A DNA stretch of 64,000 nt from Akkermansia muciniphila (GCA_945883495.1 CAMCXS010000023.1:1-64000), one strand, 5' to 3'. Positions 1 through 9,110 are shown, counted from the first letter of the stretch. Numbers and translations are program-made. Notes: generated by a model not told the origin, from the letters alone.

Positions 1-180
1 CGGAGTAGCGTATCCTTCGAACGCCCTCCAATCAGAGATTCAGAGTCCTTCGGTGGTCACCAGCAACTGCCGACTACTCCCTGCTATCTCCCCAAAGCAA
101 CTCCCGTTCTGCACAAGGCAAAGACTACGATCCTCCTCAACAAGAGTCCTCATTACCCGGCTCCCTAAGGTTCATTTGCT
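1..180. other. No gene identified
   Basis: This stretch lies downstream of the GspF-like gene. The only open frame on the minus strand that starts with ATG is about 38 codons long and resembles nothing I know. No convincing terminator or RNA gene is visible. The next gene of the pilus/secretion operon may lie beyond the window edge. Confidence 0.4.
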
Positions 181-1407
181 TCACTTTCTGGTAAGAAGCG
201 CATCCCCGAGCGAGAAGATGGGCGAATAAATCGCATAGATAAGAAATCCAACTAGAGTGCCAAGCACCAAAATCGTTACAGGCTCAATGAGCTTGTCGAT
301 TTGACTGGCCATGAGGTCGAGCTCCTCCTCATAATCGTCGGCAATCTCATTGAGTGGCTCGGCCCCGGACCCTGTCTCACCGGCGAGCTCCATAACGCCG
401 CAAATTGTACGGCCGTCACTGCCGAGCCAATGCGATTCCAAGAGAAAACTCTCCGCCATTGATCGTCCGACGGAAAGATGGTGATTCACCCTCGAGAAGA
501 ACTCCCTGTAAAAGACATGCTGCGCGCTCTCAGAGGTAATCTCCAAGGCAGTCTTTAGACGTACGTTCGCATCAACAAGCAACGCTAAGCAGCGGAAGCT
601 GGTTGCGGCCGCGGATTTCCGAATGATATCGCCAACGACCGGAATCCCAATCATGAAACGCTGGACGCTCGGCACAGCCATGATCTTCCCCCACCGCTTG
701 AACAGGAAGAAGAGTCCCACAAAGGGAATCACCGCTGTCCACGGGTATTTAATTAGCGTGTCTGACAACTTCATAAGCACCGTCGTCGCGAACGGGAGCT
801 TCGAGCCCAAAGACGAGTAAAGCTTCACCATCGCGGGGATGAGGGTAAAGCTCATGGTGATGATCACCGCAACTCCAATGACTAGAACAATTGCAGGGTA
901 GATCATACCAGCCTGGAGTTTCCTCATAATCGTCAGTGCCTTCTTCTGACTATTCCCTACCCGACGCAAAACGACTGGGAGTTGCCCGGCTTCTTCACCA
1001 GCCCGGATCAGCGCAATCATGTCCGGCGTAAAAATGTCTGAACTCTTCGCCATCGCGTCGCTGATGCGATCCCCGGACTGAAGGTCTCCACAAATGTCAG
1101 CAATCGCTCCACGGTACCTAGGCGACCTCACCCGATTTACCTGAAGCTGAAACGATTTAATGGTAGGGATGTTGCGCTCAAAGCACTTCGCCAAACCATT
1201 AAAGAATCCCACTCGATCACTCATCGAAGGTCCTGGCAGAAAAAGCCTTTGAACCATCTCATCTAGACCGCTAATGCTGTTGATCTCGGCCAGCTCATTC
1301 GACATCTGACCGGCACCAAGCAGCGCCCGATCGTCGCTCAAGGTATCCACTAGAACCTCGGACTTCTGCCGATTCTGTATATTCGTTAGCCTGACCTTCT
1401 TTAGCAT
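181..1407 (-). CDS. Type II secretion/type IV pilus inner-membrane protein, GspF/PilC family
   Basis: GspF/PilC is the polytopic platform protein on which the assembly ATPase acts to build pilins or pseudopilins. The 408-residue protein shows the usual layout. A first cytoplasmic T2SSF domain (about residues 55-150) contains the signature LIRAGEEAGQLPVVLRRV. A membrane segment near 170-192 follows, then a second near 222-238, a second T2SSF-like domain (about 265-375, with MELAGETGSGAEPL), and a C-terminal membrane helix (ILVLGTLVGFLIYAIYSPIF). The length is typical for the family. It is the last visible gene of a six-gene minus-strand operon, 24 bases after the preceding gene. The domain arrangement makes the family assignment firm. 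Whether the machine is a pilus or a secretion system cannot be decided here. Confidence 0.9.
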   Translation of the reverse strand: MLKKVRLTNIQNRQKSEVLVDTLSDDRALLGAGQMSNELAEINSISGLDEMVQRLFLPGPSMSDRVGFFNGLAKCFERNIPTIKSFQLQVNRVRSPRYRGAIADICGDLQSGDRISDAMAKSSDIFTPDMIALIRAGEEAGQLPVVLRRVGNSQKKALTIMRKLQAGMIYPAIVLVIGVAVIITMSFTLIPAMVKLYSSLGSKLPFATTVLMKLSDTLIKYPWTAVIPFVGLFFLFKRWGKIMAVPSVQRFMIGIPVVGDIIRKSAAATSFRCLALLVDANVRLKTALEITSESAQHVFYREFFSRVNHHLSVGRSMAESFLLESHWLGSDGRTICGVMELAGETGSGAEPLNEIADDYEEELDLMASQIDKLIEPVTILVLGTLVGFLIYAIYSPIFSLGDALLTRK

Positions 1408-1431
1408 ATGAGGTGGGGATAAAGGACCGAA

Positions 1432-2049
1432 TTACTGATTTGCGGGAGGCAAGCCTGATGTTGGCACAATCGCCCCAGGGGCCTTCGCCTTGCCTCGGAT
1501 CACCACGGCAGACTTCTTTCGATTCACCGACTCAATCGCCTCGGCGCCAGCTGACTGGCCTGGAAGATAGATCTGTACCTTCGGAGTAAGATCAATTTTC
1601 CGCCTCAGCACGCGCGGTTGAGTAACGACACGTCCGGCCTCCATGCGCCAGGCAATCACGACCTCCTCGTCTGTGAGGGACTGCACAACAAGCTCATCAG
1701 TCTGCCCTTCAAGCAACTGAGGAACAACGGCCCCACGCTCAAGACGAACATCACCGAGAAGGAGCGCCCTAACCTTGCCATCCTGCCCCCGCGTGAGTCC
1801 AGAAACAGGCAGGCTCTCAAGGATTGCAGCCAGCCTAGCTCCCTCTACACCTGTCGCCACCTCCTGTTTTGGAGCGGCGAACACGCCGTAAGGATTCCTT
1901 TCACCAGGCTGCACGAGCAGCCCTTTCTTAAATCCGGGGAGAATCCCGACAGAACTAACGCCGGAAGCGTTTTCCGGTGCCGGTGCCGCTCCTGTAAAAG
2001 CCGGAATAGCGACGATGAAGAAAAATGCAACCGCTCTCATGATGAACAC
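1432..2049 (-). CDS. Exported protein in PilP position of the pilus/secretion operon
   Basis: The 205-residue product begins with a signal peptide (AVAFFFIVAIPAFTGAAPAPE). It is otherwise hydrophilic, with a proline/alanine-rich C-terminus ending in VPTSGLPPANQ. I see no clear family match. Its place after PilN- and PilO-like genes suggests the role of PilP or GspC, linking inner-membrane parts to the secretin; this is inferred from position. A GTG start at 2049 shares one base with the upstream stop (TAGTG). An ATG at 2040 would give a slightly shorter signal peptide. The overlap implies translational coupling. Confidence 0.6.
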   Translation of the reverse strand: MFIMRAVAFFFIVAIPAFTGAAPAPENASGVSSVGILPGFKKGLLVQPGERNPYGVFAAPKQEVATGVEGARLAAILESLPVSGLTRGQDGKVRALLLGDVRLERGAVVPQLLEGQTDELVVQSLTDEEVVIAWRMEAGRVVTQPRVLRRKIDLTPKVQIYLPGQSAGAEAIESVNRKKSAVVIRGKAKAPGAIVPTSGLPPANQ

Positions 2050-2588
2050 TAGATTGAAGGGGCAATTGGCAGATCCACGATGAGACTTAGGTGGACATCA
2101 TTTCCGGACTCAGCCCTACGCAGAACACAGCTGGATAGACGGCACGTTGGGACAGACTCCTCCAGAAGCCCCAACCAGTTCATCGCCTTCACATACTCGT
2201 CTTTGATGATGATGTGGGCACGCAGTGAAGTTGGAAACACAGAATCTCCCTTGCGCTCCAGAACTTCAAATCGCTGAGACTCGGTAAAGATGTCAGACTG
2301 CTTGACAAGATCCACGACTCGCTGCTCCGTGGCTTGAGCACTCTGTGTAGCCCGGAGGTGCGGCTCCCACAGCTCAAGATAGTCGCGCAACCCAGCAGTT
2401 GTCGCAGTGAGTTGATCCAAAGCGCGTTTCGAATTCACGAACGCCTCCTGGGCAGCAATGGCGGCATCCCTTGCTGAATCCGCTTCCGACCGCTGAGTCG
2501 CAGAGCGTTGCTGGAAGGTCTGAGCACCATAGAAGAACACCCCGATGACGACCAGGAGTAGCGCGCAAGCAACTTGTTGTTCTCTCAT
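2049..2588 (-). CDS. PilO-like inner-membrane assembly protein
   Basis: A single N-terminal membrane helix (ACALLLVVIGVFFYGAQTF, residues 7-25) is followed by a helical, probably coiled-coil segment (about 26-90) and a small alpha/beta C-terminal domain. This is the PilO/GspM layout. At 179 residues it is close to typical PilO size. Identity rests on topology and on its place between PilN-like and PilP-like genes, since primary sequence is poorly conserved in these families. It lies 27 bases after the PilN-like gene. Confidence 0.6.
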   Translation of the reverse strand: MREQQVACALLLVVIGVFFYGAQTFQQRSATQRSEADSARDAAIAAQEAFVNSKRALDQLTATTAGLRDYLELWEPHLRATQSAQATEQRVVDLVKQSDIFTESQRFEVLERKGDSVFPTSLRAHIIIKDEYVKAMNWLGLLEESVPTCRLSSCVLRRAESGNDVHLSLIVDLPIAPSI

Positions 2589-2615
2589 AATCTCGTCTTT
2601 TCGTTGCAGCTCAAC

Positions 2616-3188
2616 TTACTTCCCCGCCCCGGCAGTGTTTTGCCATACCAAGGTGGCCTTGTAGTCCAATTGATCCAAATCTGTGCTCTGCTGAGCAGAG
2701 TAGGCACGGAAGTCAAGATTACGAATTCCCTGTAGGGTTGCGTCCATCACACCACTATCTGCTTTGCTCATTTTTAGCTCTAGCCGAACCTGATCCGGCA
2801 ACTCAGCATTCCTAGTCAAGACAAGCTCGCTGATACTAGCATCTCTTCCTGCTCCCCGACTTACGGCCACGCAGACAGGCTGAAGGTTCAGAGCCCCCTC
2901 CACCCACTTCGCCACAGCAGTCGCCCGTGTGTTGAGAGCTTCGATACGCGCTCGTTCATTCGCAACTCGCGCCGCCTCTGCTTGATAAGTCGCCGCCTGA
3001 GCTGCGGATGCCTGAGCATCAACCATCGACCGCCCTCGCTCCATCTCAAACCAGACAATCGCAGCTGTACAACCAACAAGCGTCAAATAAAACGCAATTG
3101 GAACCAGACGATACGCCGGAGGGAGCCCGGCGGAGATCTCGCCACGCTGACTCTTCAGATCGTGGCATACATAGACTTGAGTGGCCAT
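2616..3188 (-). CDS. PilN-like inner-membrane assembly protein
   Basis: The 190-residue protein has a short cytoplasmic N-terminus, one membrane helix (LVPIAFYLTLVGCTAAIVWF, about residues 28-47), an alanine-rich predicted coiled coil (about 50-95) and a C-terminal domain. This is the pattern of PilN/GspL-type proteins. It begins one base after the stop of the preceding PilM-position gene, so the two are almost certainly co-translated. Its function is inferred from layout and gene order. Confidence 0.6.
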   Translation of the reverse strand: MATQVYVCHDLKSQRGEISAGLPPAYRLVPIAFYLTLVGCTAAIVWFEMERGRSMVDAQASAAQAATYQAEAARVANERARIEALNTRATAVAKWVEGALNLQPVCVAVSRGAGRDASISELVLTRNAELPDQVRLELKMSKADSGVMDATLQGIRNLDFRAYSAQQSTDLDQLDYKATLVWQNTAGAGK

Positions 3189-3189
3189 A

Positions 3190-4056
3190 TCAGTTGTGAT
3201 TCATTACCATCCAAAGATGCTCAGGCTGGGTCACATCCACAGCGCCGTGAGCCTCAAGTCGCGAAAAGAGCGCTGATGCCAAGGGCGTGCCAGCGTGATC
3301 ATGAAGCAGAACGATTGCCACCCCTGGACTTGACCCGTTAATGAGCGGAGCCGAAATACTCATAATAGGCTCAATGTCTACCCCAGAATAGAATCCACCA
3401 CGCGCCCGCAGTTCGCTCCACTGCCCCTTCTTCTGAGACATCACACAAGCCGATCCCTCGCAACAAGCAATTAGCACGAAGTCACGACGCACACCACCCA
3501 CCTGATGTTGCCGACGCAGATAATCTTCAACCATGGCAAATAACCCGCAGCTGATCCGCAACGCCCGAAATCCAGCCCCCTCCAATCCGTCCTCAATACT
3601 CCGAACTAAAGAGTCTTCGCACGCCAACAGAAGACTCGCGCTAGTCTCAGGGTTATGATGAATTGCATACCGCCTAGCCCGATCGTACTTCGCGCCGATC
3701 ACGGCTCTAGGATTCGTCCGAATCAAGCTCTCCGTTCCAGGCTTCCGTGACATATTTGATTCAAGCGTGATCACGAAGCGATTGTTGATGGAGACATTCA
3801 CCCAGCCGCCATCGCAAAACCCATGCCACTCCTCGGCATACTGCGTAAGAACATCAGAGAATTCTCCGTCAGCCTGACCAGCCGATGAGAACCTCCCCTT
3901 CCGATCGACCCCGCGCCAGACCACACGACCTTTGCTTATGTTTAGGCAGAGATACTTCTTCCCCGCCAATCGTTGAGGCACCGGTGTAGTTGGATCATCC
4001 GGATCGGGACGGAACGCCTGAAACGTCAAGACTTGCTTCAATGCACTATCACTCAT
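3190..4056 (-). CDS. Hypothetical cytoplasmic protein in PilM position
   Basis: The 288-residue soluble protein has no signal or membrane segment. Segments such as RDFVLIACCEGSACVMSQ and the alternating strand/helix pattern fit an actin-like fold such as PilM/GspL-N, but the classical phosphate-binding motifs are not recognisable. It lies 11 bases after the ATPase gene and one base before the PilN-like gene. In type IV pilus operons pilM occupies this place, so I infer a diverged PilM equivalent that binds the PilN N-terminus. The family call is tentative. Confidence 0.5.
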   Translation of the reverse strand: MSDSALKQVLTFQAFRPDPDDPTTPVPQRLAGKKYLCLNISKGRVVWRGVDRKGRFSSAGQADGEFSDVLTQYAEEWHGFCDGGWVNVSINNRFVITLESNMSRKPGTESLIRTNPRAVIGAKYDRARRYAIHHNPETSASLLLACEDSLVRSIEDGLEGAGFRALRISCGLFAMVEDYLRRQHQVGGVRRDFVLIACCEGSACVMSQKKGQWSELRARGGFYSGVDIEPIMSISAPLINGSSPGVAIVLLHDHAGTPLASALFSRLEAHGAVDVTQPEHLWMVMNHN

Positions 4057-4067
4057 ACTTTTATCAG

Positions 4068-5162
4068 TTAAGCAGCCAAGACAGATTCCCGCTCAAGATA
4101 ATCTTTGACTTCATGAGCCGAAAACCCAGTTGAGCGCGCCCCAACTGGAGCGCGCCAGCCCTGCATAAGCCGCTCCTCTAAGCTATGGTCGAAGCTAAAC
4201 ATCCCCTTCGACTGACCAACCTCAAGCTCCTGATCTAATTTCTTAAACTCGCCCCGGCGAATCATCGCACACACCGAATCGTATTGCAGGAGCAACTCAT
4301 GCACCGGAAACCGCTTCCCTTTAGTTTCATCCAAGAGCAACCGCTGGCACAAGATCGCCCGCAACGAGTCCGCAAAGGATAGCATTGCATTCTCGACACG
4401 CTCTGTTGGAATCAACTTCAAGAAGCGCTGCACAGTCTGCGCCGCAGAAGATGTATGCAGCGTCGCTACAACCACGTGACCGGTTTCAGCAGCCTGCAGA
4501 GCAATCTCCGCCGTCTGACCATCCCGAATTTCACCAACCATAATTACATCAGGCGCCTGACGCAGGGCAGCTCGCAAGGAAGACACAAAGTCAACCTCAT
4601 CGGTACCCATCTCGCGCTGCGAAATCAAAGAAGGCAGCCCGGACGGATACAGATACTCAATCGGATCCTCAAAAGTGATTACATGCTCCTGTCGACGCTC
4701 TGCACGCGCCTTGACCAGAGAGGCAATCGTCGTCGACTTCCCACTACCCGTCGCCCCACAAACAAGAAAGAGACCATTCTTCGCCTCCAAGAAAGCCTTT
4801 ACCGCCGCCGGAGGAACCATGATTCTCTCCATATCCGGAATCACCTCCGGCAACAACCGCATAACCCAGCGAGCACGCCCCTGAGTCATCATACGGCTCA
4901 CCCGGAATCGCCGCCCTGCAACCGACATCGCATAATCTTCACACCCGGGCCCAAAAGCTAATTGAGCCTGAGGCTGATAGACAAATGAGTCAAAGTGAAG
5001 CTTACCATTGTACTTAAACGACAGAGGCTCCCAGGGAGTGATATAGAAGTCACTCACCGCCGAGTCCCGCGATAAATGCAGAATTCGATGCCCTAGTGGG
5101 GAATGTTCGTTGAAGTCTTCCATATGATCACCGTCTCCTGACAGATGAAGCGGCCGCCCCAT
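4068..5162 (-). CDS. PilT/GspE-family secretion ATPase
   Basis: This hexameric ATPase powers pilin or pseudopilin assembly or retraction. Walker A is GATGSGKSTTIASL (about residues 136-149). It is followed by the Asp box (HVITFEDPIEYLY), Walker B (APDVIMVGEIRD) and the His box (TGHVVVATLHTSSAAQTVQRF). The PilT-like feature is the short N-terminal PAS-like domain with no GspE N1 extension; 364 residues matches PilT. The VGEIRD motif also favours PilT over PilB. ATG 5162 has an AAGGGG about ten bases upstream. ATG 5123 is a possible alternative start. It is the first gene of the operon, and a candidate promoter lies directly upstream. Confidence 0.88.
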   Translation of the reverse strand: MGRPLHLSGDGDHMEDFNEHSPLGHRILHLSRDSAVSDFYITPWEPLSFKYNGKLHFDSFVYQPQAQLAFGPGCEDYAMSVAGRRFRVSRMMTQGRARWVMRLLPEVIPDMERIMVPPAAVKAFLEAKNGLFLVCGATGSGKSTTIASLVKARAERRQEHVITFEDPIEYLYPSGLPSLISQREMGTDEVDFVSSLRAALRQAPDVIMVGEIRDGQTAEIALQAAETGHVVVATLHTSSAAQTVQRFLKLIPTERVENAMLSFADSLRAILCQRLLLDETKGKRFPVHELLLQYDSVCAMIRRGEFKKLDQELEVGQSKGMFSFDHSLEERLMQGWRAPVGARSTGFSAHEVKDYLERESVLAA

Positions 5163-5208
5163 CGGGATGGCCCCTTAATTGTTAAAGGTCACAAGATGAC
5201 AGTCTCTA

Positions 5209-5236
5209 TGGATAGTCACGACTTGAAGAAAGTCAA
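5209..5236 (-). promoter_or_regulatory. Candidate sigma70-type promoter of the pilus/secretion operon
   Basis: On the minus strand a TTGACT (5231-5236) and a TATCCA (5209-5214) are separated by 16 bases. They lie about 47 bases upstream of the ATPase start. The -35 match is good and the -10 match moderate. Confidence 0.4.
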
Positions 5237-5244
5237 CATTCTTT

Positions 5245-5278
5245 AAGCAAAAGTACGTAAATCTCTAAACTTTTGCTT
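5245..5278. promoter_or_regulatory. Perfect 10-bp inverted repeat, possible operator
   Basis: AAGCAAAAGT (5245-5254) and its exact complement ACTTTTGCTT (5269-5278) flank a 14-base spacer. The repeat lies just upstream of the candidate -35 element of the pilus operon, a place where an activator or repressor could bind. It lacks the GC-rich stem and U tract of a terminator. Confidence 0.45.
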
Positions 5279-5358
5279 AGATCTGGCCCATCCAACGGGG
5301 CAGCGGAACGTCAACGGGCCTGAGTTCCCGGAGATAGGTGGGGAGGGAGCGCGAAGAA

Positions 5359-5430
5359 TGCGCGATACTGGGTTCGAACCAGTGACCCCTTCGGTGTGAA
5401 CGAAGTGCTCTACCGCTGAGCTAACCGCGC
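5359..5430 (-). tRNA. tRNA-Val (anticodon CAC)
   Basis: The minus strand folds into a full cloverleaf. The acceptor stem GCGCGGT pairs with ATCGCGC, with one G-T pair. The D arm is GCTC/GAGC, and the anticodon stem CTTCG/CGAAG holds the loop TTCACAC. The variable loop is GGGTC, and the T arm ACTGG-TTCGAAC-CCAGT is canonical. The anticodon CAC reads GTG codons. The discriminator base is A, as usual for tRNA-Val. CCA is not encoded. Confidence 0.95.
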
Positions 5431-5498
5431 CTTAAACGATGCTGGGGGAACAAACTAAACGATGCTGAGCCGAACGCAAGCGGCTCTCGCTACTTCCT

Positions 5499-5515
5499 TT
5501 CCGGAAGATCCGGAA
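5499..5515. terminator. Candidate hairpin after the DUF1501 gene
   Basis: TTCCGGA and TCCGGAA form a perfect 7-bp stem with a 3-base loop directly next to the stop codon of the minus-strand DUF1501 gene. A second weaker hairpin (GAGCCG/CGGCTC) follows at about 5466-5486. There is no long U tract, so factor-independent termination is uncertain. Confidence 0.35.
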
Positions 5516-6775
5516 TCACGCAAAGAGCTGCGTGACTGGCTTCCCTTTGTCTGAGAAGGTGAATGGGCGGCCATTGGGCGCGAAAATGGTTTCCTGCAAG
5601 TTTATTCCCAGGCCATAGCCGATCGTGGCCACCCAATCTTCTGGCATGACCTTGCCTTCAACGACCTTTTTGCCCTGTTTGTCTGTCTTGCCCCAGACTT
5701 GGCCGCCTTTGACTCCCCCGCCGGCGAGAAGGGTGGAGAAGGCAATGGAGTGGTGATCACGGCCTGCATTGAAGTTGATCTCCGGAGTCCGCCCGAACTC
5801 AGTGGCGACAGCCACCAGAGTCGATTCAAGCAAGCCCTTGGCCTTCAAGTCCTCGAGCAAGGCGGCGACAGCCTGGTCTAGCTGCGGCCCTTTGTCTGCG
5901 AAGCCCTGATCGACACCAACGTGCATGTCCCAGCCGTCATTGATAACCTCGATGACCCGGACACCATGTTCAACCAGGCGTCGCGCCAAGAGACACCCTT
6001 GGCCTACCCGCGTCATACCATAAGCCTCGCGGTTCGACTCTCCGGTCAGGTCGAAGGCTGAAAGTTCATTGCTGCGCAGGAGTTTGGTGGCTTGATCATA
6101 ATATTCCACGTAAGACTTCGGCCCTGCGTAGTTGTATTTCGCCACGAACTGTTCCCCGAGCTTGTTCGCAATCGACATTCTCTTGTCGAAGCGCTCTGTT
6201 TCCGTAAGAAGGGTGGTGTTCGGAACGCCGCCGGATGGATCCGCTATGGGCAGCGGACTGTATTTGGGATCAAGGTAGCCAGCGTTGGAAGTACTTTCCC
6301 CAACCAGAACGGATGCAGGAAGGATCTGTCCGCTCGGTTTGCCAAGCAGTCGTTCCGCGAATGGCCCAACCGTCGGGTGAGAAATCGTGCCGATGCGGTT
6401 GTAGCCGGTGCGCATCTGGTAAGTCCCGCGCTCATGTTCGGCATTGAACGACATCATGCCGTTGATCACCGCAAGTTTGTCCGCATGCTTGGCCAGCTTC
6501 TCGAACTTGTCGCCGAATCGAATCCCTGCCACGTTTGTCGAGATCGCTGTAGTCTTGCCCATGAGCGCCTCACCTTCTTTCGGATCGAAAGTGTCGAGAT
6601 GGCTCATCCCGCCCCGGTTGAAGATGTAAATCAGCGCCTTGGCCTTCTTTGGTGCCGTCTGGGCGTTGGCCAGCTGCGTGTAAGAGAGACCGACGCCAAG
6701 GGAGAACAAGGCGGTGCGCCGCATGAAGTAACGGCGGCTGGCGCAGTCCCGGGAAGCAAGTTCAGCGATATGCAT
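5516..6775 (-). CDS. DUF1501 family exported protein
   Basis: DUF1501 proteins have a sulfatase/alkaline-phosphatase-like fold and are usually encoded next to DUF1549/DUF1553 cytochrome-type partners in Planctomycetota and Verrucomicrobiota. Their substrate is not established. The N-terminus has a Tat-like signal (SRRYFMRRTALFSLGVG, about residues 13-29). Family landmarks are IYIFNRGGMSHLDTFDPK, a histidine-containing NDGWDMHVGVDQ segment, and the EFGRTPEINFNAGRDHH block near residue 330, which carries likely metal ligands. At 419 residues it is of normal size. It lies 35 bases downstream of the DUF1549/DUF1553 gene, the standard pair. Confidence 0.9.
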   Translation of the reverse strand: MHIAELASRDCASRRYFMRRTALFSLGVGLSYTQLANAQTAPKKAKALIYIFNRGGMSHLDTFDPKEGEALMGKTTAISTNVAGIRFGDKFEKLAKHADKLAVINGMMSFNAEHERGTYQMRTGYNRIGTISHPTVGPFAERLLGKPSGQILPASVLVGESTSNAGYLDPKYSPLPIADPSGGVPNTTLLTETERFDKRMSIANKLGEQFVAKYNYAGPKSYVEYYDQATKLLRSNELSAFDLTGESNREAYGMTRVGQGCLLARRLVEHGVRVIEVINDGWDMHVGVDQGFADKGPQLDQAVAALLEDLKAKGLLESTLVAVATEFGRTPEINFNAGRDHHSIAFSTLLAGGGVKGGQVWGKTDKQGKKVVEGKVMPEDWVATIGYGLGINLQETIFAPNGRPFTFSDKGKPVTQLFA

Positions 6776-6810
6776 GGCGAGTTCGGGTAAAAATGGAGAA
6801 TCGGATCAGC

Positions 6811-8901
6811 TTATTGGATGAAGAGGAACTCAGGACTGTTGATCAGCGCCCAGGCCAAGTCGCGGATGCCGTCATCCCCGTAGGAATCCAGCATTTCCAC
6901 CCCCATGGCCTGCTCCTCATCAGAGGGGAATCGCGACAAAATCGTGAAGAAGACCCCACGCACCTTGTCCTCCTCTGCATCAAGGCTTTTCAAGTCCTCA
7001 ACCACTTTTGACGTCGGGCCCGTCAAGCGATCCGTGATACTTCCATTCATCAACGCAAGCACCTGAGGAACGGATCCGTCATACGTGTGCTGATCGGTGA
7101 TGATTCGGTCCGATTGCCCGAAAGTGTCCACCAAGGAGGCACCTGGCGCCGGCTGCACCATCTCCGAGGCGCGAATTAGCTCCAAATTCCCGAGTTTCGG
7201 CACGTCCGGCTCCACGCCGGAGAGCGAGCCCGACTCCGATGCAAGAATCATGGTCGAGCCATAGCCCCGGCCGCGATTCTGTTTGAACGCCTCATACTTG
7301 GACCAAATCGCCTCGAAGCTGTCCTTCTCGAAATTGACGTTGAGAAGCTCCTTATAGAAAGAGCCGTCCCGGCCTTTGATCTCATCGATCTGCTCTCCGT
7401 GAGCCAGGAGCATGAACGAGTCCCAAGCCTGTTCAGCCCGCATCCGGCGGAGGACGGGCCCCGCGAACAGGTAGTTCTGCGTTGAGGCCGGCTCAGCCGC
7501 CGTCGCGTAGGTTTGGTAAGCTTTGGTATTGTAGAGAATCCGCATAAACTCACGAAGATCGTAGTTCACCCGCTTCATCTCCTCTGCCACAAACGCAGTC
7601 ACCTCCGGCTGCCCCGTCGCCTTCGCCCACTCCAGAGGGAAATCCTTCACCGGCTCCAGGAGTGCTCTCCCAAAGGCACGCGACCACATCCGATTTGCGA
7701 TGACCAAGGCAAATCGTGGATTGTCCTTAGCGGTCAACCACTCCGCCAGCGCCTCCCGCCGAGTCTTGCCTCCAGTGCCCGGCTTGTCTCCGACGATCGG
7801 ACGCGGCTTGAACACCTGCCCACCAATCTCCCCGACCGTCGTCGGCACCGGATGATCCATGGTCGCGTTGTCCGCGATGTTCCACCCCAGCGCGTTGTTC
7901 ACAAAGAAGTTGAAGGGGCGCGAGGCATCCGGATCCTCCAGATTCAGCCCCTTGGTCTGCGCAAACTTGCGAAAGGAATCGACCCAACCATCCGGCGCAT
8001 TCGGCATTGTCGCCCGCTTCATTCCCATGGAATCCGCAACCGCGTATTGCCCCATGGTGCGCTGCGTGTTTCCGAAATACGCAGCCATTTCATAGAAATC
8101 CGACATCACCCAGTCGGCAAATGGGTGATCGTGACACTGCGCACAGGAGAGATCCACCCCAAGGCCAATTTGCCCAAAGTTCGAAAAGGCGTCGAACTCC
8201 ATCCCGGCATCGCGCAGCAAAAAGCCCGAAGCCGGGTTCTGGCCGATATTGCCGTTCGCCGTCAGCATCTCGCGCACCATCACGTCATAGTGCGTGTTCT
8301 TTGCGATTTCGTCTTTCCACCACTGGATGTAAGGCTCGGCACGCTGCCCTGGAGCGAAGTCCGCATTCCCGTTCAAGCGGAACATGTCGGCAAAGTAGTT
8401 GAAAAGGTGGGAAGCCCGTCCCGGTTCCGTCAACAGCTCATCGATCAACGCCTCCCGTTTGTCCGGCCGGGAATTCTCCGCGAACGACTGGAATTCTTCG
8501 CGAGTCGGAATTCGCCCAATGATATCGAGGTAAACACGGCGGGCGAACAGGTCATCTGGCAGCGGTTGGTTGAACGAACGGATGCCGCCCTTGACCAAGT
8601 TTTTGGCCAGCAACGCGTCGATCATCTTCGCGGAGCGCATCGTGGCGGTGTCGTCCCCCAGAATCGCGAAACGTCCCGCCGCCTCTTGGTCGGCCTTGCT
8701 CAGCCGAGCCAGCGGAACCGGAATGGTTCGACCGCCGGCAATCTTCAACAGAACGTTTTCTCCCTGGAGCGCGACAAATTCCGCTGCCAGCGGGCGGCCA
8801 TCGGCGCTCGTCCAAACTCGGGCGTGCACACTCGAAAGCGAGGCAACCGCAACCAACGTCGCGGCAAGGCGATGGGCGAAGCGTGAGGATGCGTAAAACA
8901 T
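6811..8901 (-). CDS. DUF1549/DUF1553 protein with N-terminal SHD1-like domain
   Basis: ATG 8901 is chosen because it starts a clean signal peptide (RLAATLVAVASLSSVHA). The mature protein opens with an SHD1-like beta domain (about residues 28-75, RVWTSADGRPLAAEFVAL). DUF1549 follows (about 90-310), with DIIGRIPTREEF and a CAQCHDHPF haem-type CxxCH motif. DUF1553 is C-terminal (about 370-660), with NRMWSRAFGRALLEPVKDF. Such proteins are thought to be periplasmic c-type cytochrome-related partners of DUF1501 proteins in polysaccharide or carbohydrate use; the reaction is unknown. An upstream in-frame start at 8961 would spoil the signal peptide. Confidence 0.88.
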   Translation of the reverse strand: MFYASSRFAHRLAATLVAVASLSSVHARVWTSADGRPLAAEFVALQGENVLLKIAGGRTIPVPLARLSKADQEAAGRFAILGDDTATMRSAKMIDALLAKNLVKGGIRSFNQPLPDDLFARRVYLDIIGRIPTREEFQSFAENSRPDKREALIDELLTEPGRASHLFNYFADMFRLNGNADFAPGQRAEPYIQWWKDEIAKNTHYDVMVREMLTANGNIGQNPASGFLLRDAGMEFDAFSNFGQIGLGVDLSCAQCHDHPFADWVMSDFYEMAAYFGNTQRTMGQYAVADSMGMKRATMPNAPDGWVDSFRKFAQTKGLNLEDPDASRPFNFFVNNALGWNIADNATMDHPVPTTVGEIGGQVFKPRPIVGDKPGTGGKTRREALAEWLTAKDNPRFALVIANRMWSRAFGRALLEPVKDFPLEWAKATGQPEVTAFVAEEMKRVNYDLREFMRILYNTKAYQTYATAAEPASTQNYLFAGPVLRRMRAEQAWDSFMLLAHGEQIDEIKGRDGSFYKELLNVNFEKDSFEAIWSKYEAFKQNRGRGYGSTMILASESGSLSGVEPDVPKLGNLELIRASEMVQPAPGASLVDTFGQSDRIITDQHTYDGSVPQVLALMNGSITDRLTGPTSKVVEDLKSLDAEEDKVRGVFFTILSRFPSDEEQAMGVEMLDSYGDDGIRDLAWALINSPEFLFIQ

Positions 8902-9061
8902 GGTCAGGGTTCTGTGGGGCGATCTTCGATGAAAAACAAGGCAATCGCAACTGGGAAGCAATCGTCTTTGATGGCCTTATGCCAGAGTTCGCGCTAGTCA
9001 GGCAAGCACGAAATTGCCGTCCTCAAAATTTGCATAATCCTGCCCAAAAAATGCTTCCTCG

Positions 9062-9090
9062 TTGACACTTCGGCGTAGGCGCAATCAATA
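9062..9090 (+). promoter_or_regulatory. Candidate promoter of the sugar isomerase-like gene
   Basis: TTGACA (9062-9067) and TCAATA (9085-9090) are 17 bases apart and end 20 bases before the ATG at 9111. The leader would be very short and has no Shine-Dalgarno sequence. Confidence 0.45.
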
Positions 9091-9110
9091 TTTCGGCCCG
9101 CACCCGATCC

